A DNA stretch of 64,000 nt, taken from NCBI RefSeq assembly GCF_010728725.1, contig NZ_AP022606.1, positions 1,240,001 to 1,304,000 of the forward strand, in the 5' to 3' direction. Below are positions 15,890 to 24,531 of this stretch, in pieces. Source of the stretch: Mycobacterium branderi. GTDB taxonomy: Bacteria > Actinomycetota > Actinomycetes > Mycobacteriales > Mycobacteriaceae. The position numbers were made by a program, and so were the translations under genes. Below the pieces are notes generated by a model. The model saw nothing but the letters and a program-made list of their open reading frames with translations. It had not been told where the DNA came from and ran no database searches. Each line of letters starts with the position of its first letter. Within the stretch, counting starts at the first letter, position 1.

Positions 15890-17061
15890 GGCGCACCGAG
15901 CTTTTCGGCGACGATGTGCTTTACCGCGGCATTGTCGGCCCCCAGCGGCGGCGCCGACGGGCTCGGTGGCGGGGGTTGCGGCGCGGCGACGGGCATGTCG
16001 CAAGCCGGCGATGTCGGCAGCGCGGCGTAGCCCGCGGCCACCTGTGCCATCGACACCTCGATCAGTTCGCCGCCGCCACGGCGCAGCGACTGCGCCACCG
16101 CCCGCGCCGCCTCCAGTCCGGCGAGCGGGTCGGCGACGGCGTCGCCGCAGAACACCGGGCCGGCGCCGACGAGCCCGCCCGCGACCGCGGCGTCGTCGCC
16201 GAACGCCGCCCGGTCCGGCTGACCGGCGTGGCCGCAGATCCGCAGCCATACCCGCCCGGCCCGGGCCGGGACGTCGTCGACGCTCAGCCGGCGTCGGCGT
16301 AGCGCGGCGGGGCGGGATCCCTCGATGACGACGTCGGCGGCGCTCAGCAAGTCCCGTAATGCCCCGTCGTCGAAATCCACGCAGTAGGAAAGCTTTCCGA
16401 AGTTCATCCAATCGAAGAACGCCGGCTCCCCGCGACGGGTCCCGTCCGGGCGGGCCGGGCTTTCCACCTTGACGACGACAGCGCCCGCGCGGGCCAGCAG
16501 GTGGGTACACAGCGGACCGGCCCACAGCGACGACAGGTCGGCCACCAGCAGCCCGTCGAGGTCGCGCGGCTCGGCGGTGTCACCGATTCGGCGCACCACG
16601 GGCGTCGCCGGGACCGCTTCGCCGAGCGCCGCCGCCGCGACGTCCAGCAGCTGGGCGCGGGTGACTACTTCGTACGCGGAACATGTTGCTGTCCAACGCG
16701 TTAGCTCGCACCAGGGATCCTCCGGAGTGGTGTTTGTTTCCAGCAGGGCGGCCAGTGCCTCGATGTCTTCGGGGCGTGGCAGCGCGATCGCGCACCAGCC
16801 GTCGACGGTGGGCAGCAACCGGGTAGCGCCACCCGCAGATATCGAGCCCAGCCGGGTCAGGCCGCGCAGCGCCGCGCGGCCCGCCAATACCATCGCCGCG
16901 TCAACCTCGACGCCGGTCAGCTCGGCGATCTCGGCGGTCACGCGGCGCGCCTGGGTCAGCACGGCAGCGCGGGAGAAATCGGGCGGCCCATCCGGTGGGC
17001 CGGTCAGATAGGCCAGGCCGCTGCCGGCCCAGTCTGCTGCGGCCGCATCCACGCCCACCAT
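15883..17061 (-). CDS. family III CoA-transferase with unusual domain order
   Basis: A 392-residue CaiB/Frc-like protein. The segment that normally opens the family, LDGLLVADLSSLWAGP then GAVVVKVESPARPDG, lies near residues 170-210 instead of 1-40. It is preceded by a block that resembles the usual C-terminal half (DGWCAIALPRPEDIE, AVPATPVV). The GDAVADPLAGL segment around the expected catalytic Asp is present. It therefore looks permuted, or cut from a tandem two-domain transferase. The ATG (MVGVDAAAADWAG) is 10 bases past the hydratase stop; earlier in-frame starts read through that gene. Function is probably CoA transfer but uncertain. Confidence 0.7.
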   Translation of the reverse strand: MVGVDAAAADWAGSGLAYLTGPPDGPPDFSRAAVLTQARRVTAEIAELTGVEVDAAMVLAGRAALRGLTRLGSISAGGATRLLPTVDGWCAIALPRPEDIEALAALLETNTTPEDPWCELTRWTATCSAYEVVTRAQLLDVAAAALGEAVPATPVVRRIGDTAEPRDLDGLLVADLSSLWAGPLCTHLLARAGAVVVKVESPARPDGTRRGEPAFFDWMNFGKLSYCVDFDDGALRDLLSAADVVIEGSRPAALRRRRLSVDDVPARAGRVWLRICGHAGQPDRAAFGDDAAVAGGLVGAGPVFCGDAVADPLAGLEAARAVAQSLRRGGGELIEVSMAQVAAGYAALPTSPACDMPVAAPQPPPPSPSAPPLGADNAAVKHIVAEKLGAPC

Positions 17062-17071
17062 TGTGCGCGCG

Positions 17072-18049
17072 TCAGAACTGCAGCGCGGTGAACCGCCAGT
17101 CCAGCACCTGGCGGTCCGGCTCGCCCACCGCATAGACCAACGATCGCAGCGTCAGCACGCCGCCCTGGTCGGTCGGCTGCGCGGACTCGACGTGCAGCGC
17201 GCTGTAGAGCGTGTCACCCTCGTGCACCGGACCCGTGTGGTCGCAGGACTCCCAGCCCAGCACCGTCGCCAAGTTGGGCAACAACCGGGTGGCTTGCGCC
17301 AGCGCCAACCCGATGGTGTGGCCGCCGTAAACCAGCCGGCGTCCGCCAACCCGCGAATCATGGTGTACCGCAGCGATATTCAGCGTGAGCCGGGCCAGCT
17401 CCGGTGCGCTGCTGACGATGTCGCCGCTGCTATGCAAGACCGAGCCGGCCATGCCGGGGTGGAAATGCGGCCCCGGAATGCGCTGGCGGAACACGGCGCC
17501 GCTCCACTGCTCGGTGGCCGAGGGCGGCGGCACCAGGTCGGTACCGACCGTCGAGAGGTCGTCGGCGTGCTCGGCGGCGTCCGGCGCGGCGCCGGGACTC
17601 AACGGCAGCATCGCGCAGCGGTAGAAGTCGAGCACCAATCGATCGGCCTGGTCGATGGTGGTCATCCGCAGGGCCACCAGGCCGGTGGGCGCGCGCCCGG
17701 GTTTGGCCGAGTTCTTCTTCAGGCCCACCACCTCGGTGCGGGTGAACAGGCTGTCGCCGATCGCCGGAAAGCGGTAGAAGACCAGCCCGCGGTAGAACAG
17801 GTTGGCCTTGACGTGTTGGGTCACCAGCGTCGACTGCCCGATCGCGACGTCGCACACCAGGCCGGGGTGGGCCAGCGGCGTCGTCGACCCGGTGACTGCG
17901 TGGGACAGTTCGGCGTCCAGCGGCAGCCGCAGCCGGTCGCCGAGGATGCTCTGGTGCACGGCGGCCACTCCCGGGGACAGCGTCATCGACGGGGCGGCGG
18001 GAAAAACCTGTCCGACGTGCAGGTCGTCGAAGTACGGGCCGCCGGTCAT
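17072..18049 (-). CDS. double-hotdog hydratase, Rv0216-like (MaoC family)
   Basis: A 325-residue protein of two hotdog folds. The first is about residues 1-150 (GPYFDDLHVGQVF) and the second 180-325. The second contains LNIAAVHHDSRVGGRRLVYGGH, a variant of the R-hydratase 2 motif in which the usual Asp-x-Asn-Pro is altered. M. tuberculosis Rv0216 has the same design and lies next to fadE3, as here. It is expected to bind an acyl-CoA or enoyl-CoA, though hydratase activity of this branch is doubtful. It is divergent from fadE3 with only 14 bp between start codons. Confidence 0.85.
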   Translation of the reverse strand: MTGGPYFDDLHVGQVFPAAPSMTLSPGVAAVHQSILGDRLRLPLDAELSHAVTGSTTPLAHPGLVCDVAIGQSTLVTQHVKANLFYRGLVFYRFPAIGDSLFTRTEVVGLKKNSAKPGRAPTGLVALRMTTIDQADRLVLDFYRCAMLPLSPGAAPDAAEHADDLSTVGTDLVPPPSATEQWSGAVFRQRIPGPHFHPGMAGSVLHSSGDIVSSAPELARLTLNIAAVHHDSRVGGRRLVYGGHTIGLALAQATRLLPNLATVLGWESCDHTGPVHEGDTLYSALHVESAQPTDQGGVLTLRSLVYAVGEPDRQVLDWRFTALQF

Positions 18050-18063
18050 GTCAGCATGGCCTC

Positions 18064-19206
18064 ATGACCCCCGAAGAGACGATGCTGGTCGAGACCGTGC
18101 GTGAGTTTGTCGACAAAGACGTCAGGCCGACGGTGCGCGAAGTCGAGCATGCCAACGAGTATCCGCAAGTGTGGATCGAGCAGATGAAGCGGATCGGCAT
18201 TTACGGCCTCGCCATTCCCGAAGAGTACGGCGGGTCGCCGGTGTCGATGCCGTGCTACGTGCTGGTCACCCAGGAGCTGGCCCGCGGCTGGATGAGCCTG
18301 GCCGGTGCGATGGGCGGGCACACCGTGGTGGCCAAGCTACTCACGCTGTTCGGCACCGAGGAGCAGAAGCGTCGCTACCTGCCGCCGATGGCCACCGGTG
18401 AGCTGCGGGCCACCATGGCGCTCACCGAGCCCGGCGGCGGCAGCGATCTGCAGAACATGTCGACCACCGCGCTGGCCGACGGCGACGAGCTGGTGATCAA
18501 CGGGTCGAAGACCTGGATCAGCAATGCGCGGCGTTCCGGGCTGATTGCGTTGCTGTGCAAGACCGATCCGCGCGCGACGCCACGCCACACCGGCATCTCG
18601 GTGGTGCTGGTGGAACCCGGCCCGGGGCTGACGATTTCGCGGGACCTGCCCAAGCTGGGCTACAAGGGCGTCGAATCGTGTGAGCTGTCGTTCGACGGCT
18701 ACCGGGTTCCCGGGTCGGCTGTTCTCGGCGGCGTACCGGGCAAGGGCTTCGCGCAGATGATGAAAGGCCTTGAGACAGGCCGCATTCAGGTGGCGTCACG
18801 GGCGCTGGGAGTGGCGACGGCGGCGCTCGACGATGCGCTGGCCTACGCACAACAGCGGGAAAGTTTCGGCAAACCGATCTGGAAGCACCAGGCCGTCGGC
18901 AACTACCTGGCCGACATGGCGACCAAGCTCACCGCCGCGCGCCAGCTCACCCGCTATGCGGCGGAACGCTACGACAGCGGCGAACGCTGCGACATGGAGG
19001 CCGGCATGGCCAAACTGTTCGCCTCCGAGGTGGCGATGGAGATCGCGTTGAACGCGGTCCGCATTCACGGCGGGTACGGCTATTCGACCGAATACGACGT
19101 TGAGCGGTACTTTCGCGACGCCCCGCTGATGATCGTCGGCGAGGGCACCAACGAAATCCAGCGCAACGTGATCGCCGGGCAACTGGTGGCCCGCGGCGGC
19201 CTCTGA
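18064..19206 (+). CDS. fadE3: acyl-CoA dehydrogenase FadE3
   Basis: A 380-residue acyl-CoA dehydrogenase of the homotetrameric type. It has ALTEPGGGSDLQN near 120-132 for flavin and substrate binding, NGSKTWISNAR, and VGEGTNEIQRNVIAG at the C-terminus with the expected active-site Glu region. FAD-dependent oxidation of acyl-CoA in beta-oxidation is the expected role. The very short divergent gap to the Rv0216-like gene implies overlapping promoters within coding sequence and probable co-regulation. A palindromic repeat begins 17 bases after the stop. Confidence 0.9.
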   Translation: MTPEETMLVETVREFVDKDVRPTVREVEHANEYPQVWIEQMKRIGIYGLAIPEEYGGSPVSMPCYVLVTQELARGWMSLAGAMGGHTVVAKLLTLFGTEEQKRRYLPPMATGELRATMALTEPGGGSDLQNMSTTALADGDELVINGSKTWISNARRSGLIALLCKTDPRATPRHTGISVVLVEPGPGLTISRDLPKLGYKGVESCELSFDGYRVPGSAVLGGVPGKGFAQMMKGLETGRIQVASRALGVATAALDDALAYAQQRESFGKPIWKHQAVGNYLADMATKLTAARQLTRYAAERYDSGERCDMEAGMAKLFASEVAMEIALNAVRIHGGYGYSTEYDVERYFRDAPLMIVGEGTNEIQRNVIAGQLVARGGL

Positions 19207-19222
19207 TGACCTCCACCTCCGC

Positions 19223-19283
19223 GCCGAGTGTGCGGTTATGCCACGCTTTTTCGCTCCGACCGTGCATTAAGTCCACACTCGGC
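19223..19283. repeat. 61-bp intergenic palindrome (3'-end repeat family)
   Basis: Arms GCCGAGTGTG and CACACTCGGC pair at the outer ends, with an imperfect inner stem. The 5' part ends TTATGCCACG, as in the copy at 54604. Read on the minus strand it encodes AECGLNARSERKSVA and a stop, a close match to the tail of the DUF559 protein at 54617. It lies between fadE3 and the hydrolase gene. Confidence 0.75.
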
Positions 19284-19294
19284 AGCGTTCGCAC

Positions 19295-20053
19295 ATGCTG
19301 ACATCACTGCAGCGGCGGTTGATCTACTTCCCGTCGCCCGGGCCGGTACCGCCCGCCGCAGCCGTCCTGCCCGGCGGCGAGGACGTCGTCCTGCACACCG
19401 ACGACGGGCTGCGGCTGAGTGCGTGGTTCTTCCCCGCCGCGGGCGGCGGACCGGCGGTGTTGGTCTGCAACGGAAATGGCGGCGACCGCACGTTGCGCGC
19501 GCCGCTGGCAGCCGCTTTGCGCGACGCCGGTGTGTCGGTACTGCTCTTCGACTACCGGGGTTACGGCGGAAACCCCGGCCGGCCAACCGAAGACGGCCTG
19601 GCCGCGGACGCCCGAGCCGCCCGGGCGTTCCTGGCGGCTCGCCCGGAAATCGATCGGATTGTCTACTTCGGCGAGTCGCTGGGCGCGGCGGTGGCGGTTC
19701 GGCTGGCGCTCGAGTCGCCGCCGGCCGCGATGGTGCTGCGCTCGCCGTTCACATCGCTGACCGATGTCGGCCGGTTGCACTACCCGTTCCTGCCGGTCGG
19801 CCCACTGCTGGCCGATCGGTACCCGTCGATCAACCGGATCGCGCGCGTGGGGGCACCGCTTTTGGTGGTCGCCGGCGATCGCGACACCCTGGTGCCTGCG
19901 AAGCTGAGCCGACGCCTGTATGACGCTGCGCGCGAGCCGAAGCGGTTCCTTCTGGTGCCCGGCGCGGACCACAACAGCATGGACTTGCTCGACGGCCCGT
20001 TGATGATCGATGCGATCGTGCGATTCCTCCGCGAGTACGACGTGCTGGCCTAG
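19295..20053 (+). CDS. alpha/beta hydrolase, Bem46/S33-like
   Basis: A 252-residue serine hydrolase. Ser128 sits in GESLG, Asp197 in VAGDRDTLV and His226 in PGADHNSM, a complete triad. The N-terminal MLTSLQRRLIYFPSP matches Bem46/YfhR-type hydrolases, whose first helix often anchors to membrane. The substrate is unknown. The ATG is 11 bases after the palindrome. Its stop TAG overlaps the stop of the convergent echA gene, the two sharing CTAG on opposite strands. Confidence 0.82.
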   Translation: MLTSLQRRLIYFPSPGPVPPAAAVLPGGEDVVLHTDDGLRLSAWFFPAAGGGPAVLVCNGNGGDRTLRAPLAAALRDAGVSVLLFDYRGYGGNPGRPTEDGLAADARAARAFLAARPEIDRIVYFGESLGAAVAVRLALESPPAAMVLRSPFTSLTDVGRLHYPFLPVGPLLADRYPSINRIARVGAPLLVVAGDRDTLVPAKLSRRLYDAAREPKRFLLVPGADHNSMDLLDGPLMIDAIVRFLREYDVLA

Positions 20054-20934
20054 CCGACCGCGTCCACCAGCCCCCATGCCAGCGCCGTCGCCGGGTCGAT
20101 GGTGTGACCGGAAAGCACCAGATACGCTGTGCGCCAACGGCCGATGCGCCGGGTGACGCTGACGGTGCCACCGGCGCCCGGGATCAGACCGAGGCTCAGC
20201 TCGGGAAGCCCGAACACCGAATCGGGCGCAGCCGCAACATGTCCGCAGAACGCCGCCATCTCCAGTCCGCTGCCCAGCACTTGCCCGTGCACCTCCGCGC
20301 GGCAGGCCGGCCCGAACCGTGCGGTCAGCGCGTCGAGCACCAGGGCGGGGCTGTAGCGGGTGCGGGCCAGATGCGCGGTGGCGGGATCGCGCAAGGTGCC
20401 GAACTCGGCGAGGTCGCCGCCGCTGCAGAACGACGGCCCATTGCCGGACAGCACCACCTCGTCGACCGACGTGTCGTAGCGCGCGACGTCGAGCGCTTCC
20501 AGCAGTGCGGCGCGAGCGTCGGTGGAAAATGCGTTGTGCCGCGACGGCCGGTTGAATTTGATCCGCAGCGTGTTGCCGTCGCGTTCGGCCACTACCGGAT
20601 CGGGGATCTCCGGCATACGGGCCGGGCCGCGTTCGGCAAGCCAGCGGGCGAATTCCTGGCCGGATTGCAGCGTCGAATAGGCCAGAGACTCGGTGATCAC
20701 CCCGGCGCGCGTCGGGCCACCAGGATCCACCGCGCGCAGCACGTCGTCGCACACGGCTGCCGCCTGCGGCCAATGCTTCAGTCGCTCATGGAGTTCGGCG
20801 AGGGCGGCATCGACCGATGGCACGGTGACCACCCGCCGGTCGTCGCTGGGATCCTCGCTTAGCGTGAAAGTTGCTTGTTCACTGGCATTTTCAGTGCTGA
20901 CGAAGATTCCCGCTGGCAGCTCGACAACGCTCAC
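20050..20934 (-). CDS. enoyl-CoA hydratase/isomerase with N-terminal extension
   Basis: A 294-residue crotonase-fold protein. The fold begins near residue 112 (PVVAERDGNTLRIKFNRP), after an unusual ~105-residue helical extension. Both catalytic glutamates are present: Glu225 in GSGLEMAAF and Glu245 in FGLPELSLGLIPGAGG. The oxyanion loop is SFCSGGDL. The extension resembles that of the dihydroxyphenylacetyl-CoA group of crotonases, so a substrate other than plain enoyl-CoA is possible. The GTG start overlaps the fadD4 stop (GTGA), so the two are translationally coupled. Confidence 0.8.
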   Translation of the reverse strand: MSVVELPAGIFVSTENASEQATFTLSEDPSDDRRVVTVPSVDAALAELHERLKHWPQAAAVCDDVLRAVDPGGPTRAGVITESLAYSTLQSGQEFARWLAERGPARMPEIPDPVVAERDGNTLRIKFNRPSRHNAFSTDARAALLEALDVARYDTSVDEVVLSGNGPSFCSGGDLAEFGTLRDPATAHLARTRYSPALVLDALTARFGPACRAEVHGQVLGSGLEMAAFCGHVAAAPDSVFGLPELSLGLIPGAGGTVSVTRRIGRWRTAYLVLSGHTIDPATALAWGLVDAVG

Positions 20935-22445
20935 GAATACTTCTTGACCAACTCGCCTTTGAACATCTTGCCGGTCTCGGTGCGCGGCAGCTCGGCTTCG
21001 AACGAGATCGAGCGTGGACATTTGTAGTGGGCGAGGCGGTCCCGCAGCCATGCCAACAGCTCGGCGGCGAACTCGTCGGTGGCGTCGGCCGGGTCGAGCG
21101 TCTGCACCACCGCCTTGACGCTTTGGCCCATCTCGTCGTCGGGAATGCCGAACACCGCCGCGTCCAACACTTTTGGATGCGTGACCAGCATGTTCTCTGC
21201 CTCTTGGGGGTAGATGTTCACCCCGCCGGAGATGATCATGTGGTGGCGGCGGTCGGTCAGGTACAGGTAGCCCTCGTCGTCGACGTAGCCGACATCGCCG
21301 ACCGTCACCCAGCCGTGCTTGTCGCGCGATGCCGCGGTTTTCGCTGCGTCGTTGAGGTATTCGAACGCATAGCCGCCCTCGAAGTAGATCTCGCCGGCCT
21401 GCCCGGGCGGCAGCTCGTCGCCGTTCTCGTCGAGGATGTGTATCTGGCAGGCCATTGGTTTGCCGACCGAGCCCGGATGGGCCAGCCACTCCTCGGCGGT
21501 GATCAACGTCGACCCGATCGCCTCCGAGGATGCGTAGTACTCGTCGATGATCGGGCCCCACCAGTCGATCATCTGCTTCTTGATCTCCACCGGGCACGGC
21601 GCTGCCGCATGGATCACCCGCTGCAGACTCGACAAGTCATATGAATTACGCACCGACTCCGGCAGTTTCAGCATGCGGGTGAACATCGCCGGTACGAACT
21701 GGCCGTGGGTTACCCCGTAGCGCTGGATCGCGTCGAGGCAGCCCTCGGGGTCGAACTTCTCGAGGACCACTGTGGTGATGCCGGCGGCCTGCACGCTCAT
21801 CGACCACACCGACGGCGCCGTGTGATACAGCGGCGCCGGGCTCATGTAAATCGAGTCCGGCGTCATCCAGAATCCGACTAGCGCCGACATCATGCCGGGG
21901 GCCTCGGCCGGAGGGACGTGTGGCAGTTCGCGTTTGATGCCCTTGGGCCGGCCCGTGGTGCCCGACGAGTACTGCAAAAGGTCGCCCTCGCGCTCGTCGG
22001 GGATCGGCGTAACCGGTTGATCCGCAACACATTCCGGGTAACGCTGCCAGCCGGACAGGTCGTCGTCGGCGATCATGAGCAGCTCGGGCAATCCGCCCGG
22101 CAAATGCTCCGCCAAGTTCTCGCAGGTTTTCCGCAGCGCGGCCGAGCCGATGATCGCCTTGGCGGCGCTGTTGTCGACGATGTAGGCAGCTTCGGGCGCG
22201 GTCAGGTGGGTGTTGATCGGCACGTAGTACAGGCCGCTGCGCCGCGCGGCCCACATCACGGCGTGGATGTGCTCGTTGTTCTCCATGAGGATCGCGACCG
22301 CGTCGCCTTCGGCCAGCCCAGCCCGGCGAAAGTAATGCGCCAGCCGATTGGCCCGGGCTTCCAGCTCGTCGAAGGTGATGACCGTGCCGGACGGATGGAG
22401 GACGACCGCCGGCTTACCGGTGCCGACATGCTCGCGAATCTGCAT
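20931..22445 (-). CDS. fadD4: acyl-CoA synthetase FadD4
   Basis: A 504-residue ANL ligase. It has YSSGTTGRPKGIK near residue 160, DRRHHMIISGGVNIYPQEA at the hinge and TETGK with catalytic Lys493. The ATG (MQIREHVGT) has no ribosome-binding site. A -10 box lies seven bases upstream, supporting a leaderless start. The longer frame starting MTAVKFGGG would begin inside the operator palindrome and is rejected. It is followed by the coupled enoyl-CoA hydratase gene. Assignment to FadD4 rests on synteny with pckA and fadE3. Confidence 0.85.
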   Translation of the reverse strand: MQIREHVGTGKPAVVLHPSGTVITFDELEARANRLAHYFRRAGLAEGDAVAILMENNEHIHAVMWAARRSGLYYVPINTHLTAPEAAYIVDNSAAKAIIGSAALRKTCENLAEHLPGGLPELLMIADDDLSGWQRYPECVADQPVTPIPDEREGDLLQYSSGTTGRPKGIKRELPHVPPAEAPGMMSALVGFWMTPDSIYMSPAPLYHTAPSVWSMSVQAAGITTVVLEKFDPEGCLDAIQRYGVTHGQFVPAMFTRMLKLPESVRNSYDLSSLQRVIHAAAPCPVEIKKQMIDWWGPIIDEYYASSEAIGSTLITAEEWLAHPGSVGKPMACQIHILDENGDELPPGQAGEIYFEGGYAFEYLNDAAKTAASRDKHGWVTVGDVGYVDDEGYLYLTDRRHHMIISGGVNIYPQEAENMLVTHPKVLDAAVFGIPDDEMGQSVKAVVQTLDPADATDEFAAELLAWLRDRLAHYKCPRSISFEAELPRTETGKMFKGELVKKYS

Positions 22446-22452
22446 GGGGCAG

Positions 22453-22486
22453 ACTGTACCGCCACCAAACTTGACAGCTGTCAAGT
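22453..22486 (-). promoter_or_regulatory. fadD4 promoter with an 18-bp perfect palindrome
   Basis: ACTTGACAGCTGTCAAGT (22469-22486) is a perfect 18-bp palindrome. It contains TTGACA on both strands and sits at the -35 side of a TACAGT -10 box (22453-22458) that ends seven bases before the fadD4 ATG. A dimeric repressor here would block the promoter. No regulator gene is adjacent. Confidence 0.6.
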
Positions 22487-22498
22487 GGTCGACTCACC

Positions 22499-22560
22499 CG
22501 CGAAGGTGCGTAGTTGTACGTGAAAGCCGGTCGAAACCTGTACAACTGCGCACGCTCGCG
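22499..22560. repeat. 62-bp intergenic palindrome (3'-end repeat family)
   Basis: Arms CGCGAAGGTGCGTAGTTGTAC and GTACAACTGCGCACGCTCGCG pair at 18 of 21 positions around a 20-nt loop. The outer ends match those of the copy at 8534. It lies 11 bases beyond the pckA stop, and so is a likely pckA terminator or 3'-end stabiliser, and just upstream of the fadD4 operator. Confidence 0.7.
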
Positions 22561-22571
22561 CAGGAAGGTGA

Positions 22572-24392
22572 CTAGCCCAGCCGCTGCTTGAGCGCCTCGA
22601 ACTCGTCCTTGACGCCGGTGGGCAGCTTTTCGCCGACGAACTCGAACCACTCCTCGATCATCGGCAGTTCCTGGCGCCATTCGTCGGCCTTGACCTCCAA
22701 CGCGCGCTGCACGTCTGCGGCGTCCACGTCCAGCCCATCCAAGTCGAGGTCGTCGGCGGTGGGCACGATGCCGATCGGGGTCTCCTGACCGCCCGCCCGG
22801 TGTTCGATGCGGTCGACGATCCACTTGAGCACCCGGCTGTTCTCGCCGAAGCCCGGCCACAGGAACTTGCCGTCGTCGCCACGGCGGAACCAGTTGACGA
22901 AGAACACCTTCGGCAGCTTGGACTCATCGGAGTTTTTACCGATATCGATCCAGTGCTGGAAGTAGTCGCCCACGTGATAGCCCAGGAACGGCAGCATCGC
23001 CATCGGGTCGCGCCGCACGGTGCCGACCTTGCCCTCGGCGGCGGCGGTCTGCTCGCTGCCCATCGTGGCGCCCATGAACACGCCGTGTTGCCAGTCGCGG
23101 GCCTCGGTCACCAGCGGCACCGTCGTCTTGCGGCGGGCACCGAACAGGATGCCGGAGATCGGCACGCCCTGCGGGTCGTCCCACTCAGGCGCCAGGATCG
23201 GGCACTGCGACATCGGCGTGCAGTACCGCGAGTTCGGGTGCGCGGCTTTGGTTTCCGTCTCGCGGATAACCCAGTCGTTGCCCTTCCAGTCGATCAGGTG
23301 GTCCGGCTCGCCCTCCAGGCCCTCCCACCACACGTCGCCGTCGTCGGTGAGCGCAACGTTGGTGAACACGGTGTTGCCGGCGGCGATGGTGCGCATCGCG
23401 TTGGGGTTGGACTTCCAGTTGGTGCCCGGCGCGACACCGAAGAAGCCGGCCTCCGGGTTGACGGCGTAGAGCCGGCCGTCCTTGCCGAACCGCATCCAGG
23501 CGATGTCGTCGCCGAGGGTTTCGGCGCGCCAGCCCGGGATGGTCGGCTGGATCATCGCCAGGTTGGTCTTGCCGCACGCCGACGGGAAGGCCGCGGCGAA
23601 GTAGTACGCCTTGTTCTCCGGCGAGATCAGCTTGAGGATCAGCATGTGCTCGGCGAGCCAGCCCTCGTCGTGGGCCATCGCCGAGGCGATCCGCAACGAA
23701 TAGCACTTCTTACCCAGCAGCGCGTTGCCGCCGTAACCCGAGCCGTAGCTCCAGATTTCACGGGTCTCAGGGAAGTGGGTGATGTATTTGGTCTCGTTGC
23801 ACGGCCACGGCACGTCTTTTTGGCCGGGCTCCAGCGGCGCTCCCACCGAATGCAGCGCCTTGACGAAGAAGCCGTCGTCGCCCATCTTCTCCAGGGCGGC
23901 CTTGCCCATCCGGGTCATCACCTTCATCGAGACGACGACGTATTCCGAGTCGGTGATCTCCACGCCCAGCTTGGGGTCGTCGGCGCCGAGCGGGCCCATG
24001 CAGAACGGCACCACCCACATCGTGCGCCCGCGCATGCAGCCGCGGTACAGCTCGGTCATGATCGACCGCATCTTGGCCGGCTCCATCCAGTTGTTGGTCG
24101 GACCGGCGCCGCTCTCCTGCTCGGTGCAGATGAACGTGCGGGACTCGACGCGCGCCACGTCAGACGGGTCGGAAAGAGCCAGGTAGGAGTTCGGACGCTT
24201 CTTTTCGTTCAGCTTCTTGAAAGTGCCCGCCTCGACCAGCTGCTGGCAAAGCCGCTCCCATTCTTCGTCGGAGCCGTCCGCGAACACCACCCGGTCCGGC
24301 TGGGTGAGCTCGGCCACCTCCGCCACCCAGGACAACAGGCCCTGGTGGTTCGTCGGCGCGGTATCCAGACCGGGGATGGTCGCTGAGGTCAT
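22572..24392 (-). CDS. pckA: phosphoenolpyruvate carboxykinase (GTP)
   Basis: A 606-residue enzyme converting oxaloacetate and GTP to phosphoenolpyruvate, GDP and CO2, the entry step of gluconeogenesis when growing on fats. The P-loop is [12 protein letters not shown], with Cys273 and Lys275. GDDIAWMRF and [14 protein letters not shown] are the other metal and nucleotide signatures of the GTP-dependent family. Length equals that of M. tuberculosis PckA. The ATG has AGGAG seven bases upstream. It stands alone between the GTPase-like pair and fadD4 and fits the lipid-catabolic setting. Confidence 0.97.
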   Translation of the reverse strand: MTSATIPGLDTAPTNHQGLLSWVAEVAELTQPDRVVFADGSDEEWERLCQQLVEAGTFKKLNEKKRPNSYLALSDPSDVARVESRTFICTEQESGAGPTNNWMEPAKMRSIMTELYRGCMRGRTMWVVPFCMGPLGADDPKLGVEITDSEYVVVSMKVMTRMGKAALEKMGDDGFFVKALHSVGAPLEPGQKDVPWPCNETKYITHFPETREIWSYGSGYGGNALLGKKCYSLRIASAMAHDEGWLAEHMLILKLISPENKAYYFAAAFPSACGKTNLAMIQPTIPGWRAETLGDDIAWMRFGKDGRLYAVNPEAGFFGVAPGTNWKSNPNAMRTIAAGNTVFTNVALTDDGDVWWEGLEGEPDHLIDWKGNDWVIRETETKAAHPNSRYCTPMSQCPILAPEWDDPQGVPISGILFGARRKTTVPLVTEARDWQHGVFMGATMGSEQTAAAEGKVGTVRRDPMAMLPFLGYHVGDYFQHWIDIGKNSDESKLPKVFFVNWFRRGDDGKFLWPGFGENSRVLKWIVDRIEHRAGGQETPIGIVPTADDLDLDGLDVDAADVQRALEVKADEWRQELPMIEEWFEFVGEKLPTGVKDEFEALKQRLG

Positions 24393-24531
24393 CGAAATCT
24401 CCTGAACTCTCACTCGTGCGTGTCACAGCTGCGAAGGTTTGCAAAACGTCTTTGCGATCCTTAACACAGGTTATCGCGGGCCGTATACCCAAAATGGCTC
24501 GGGCGTGTATCAGCTCACTCACAAGAACGAT

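Noticed and set aside
24393..24531. Riboswitch or operator upstream of pckA
   Set aside because: Only a short TTTGCAAA palindrome and loose repeats are seen, with no convincing secondary structure or promoter pairing.
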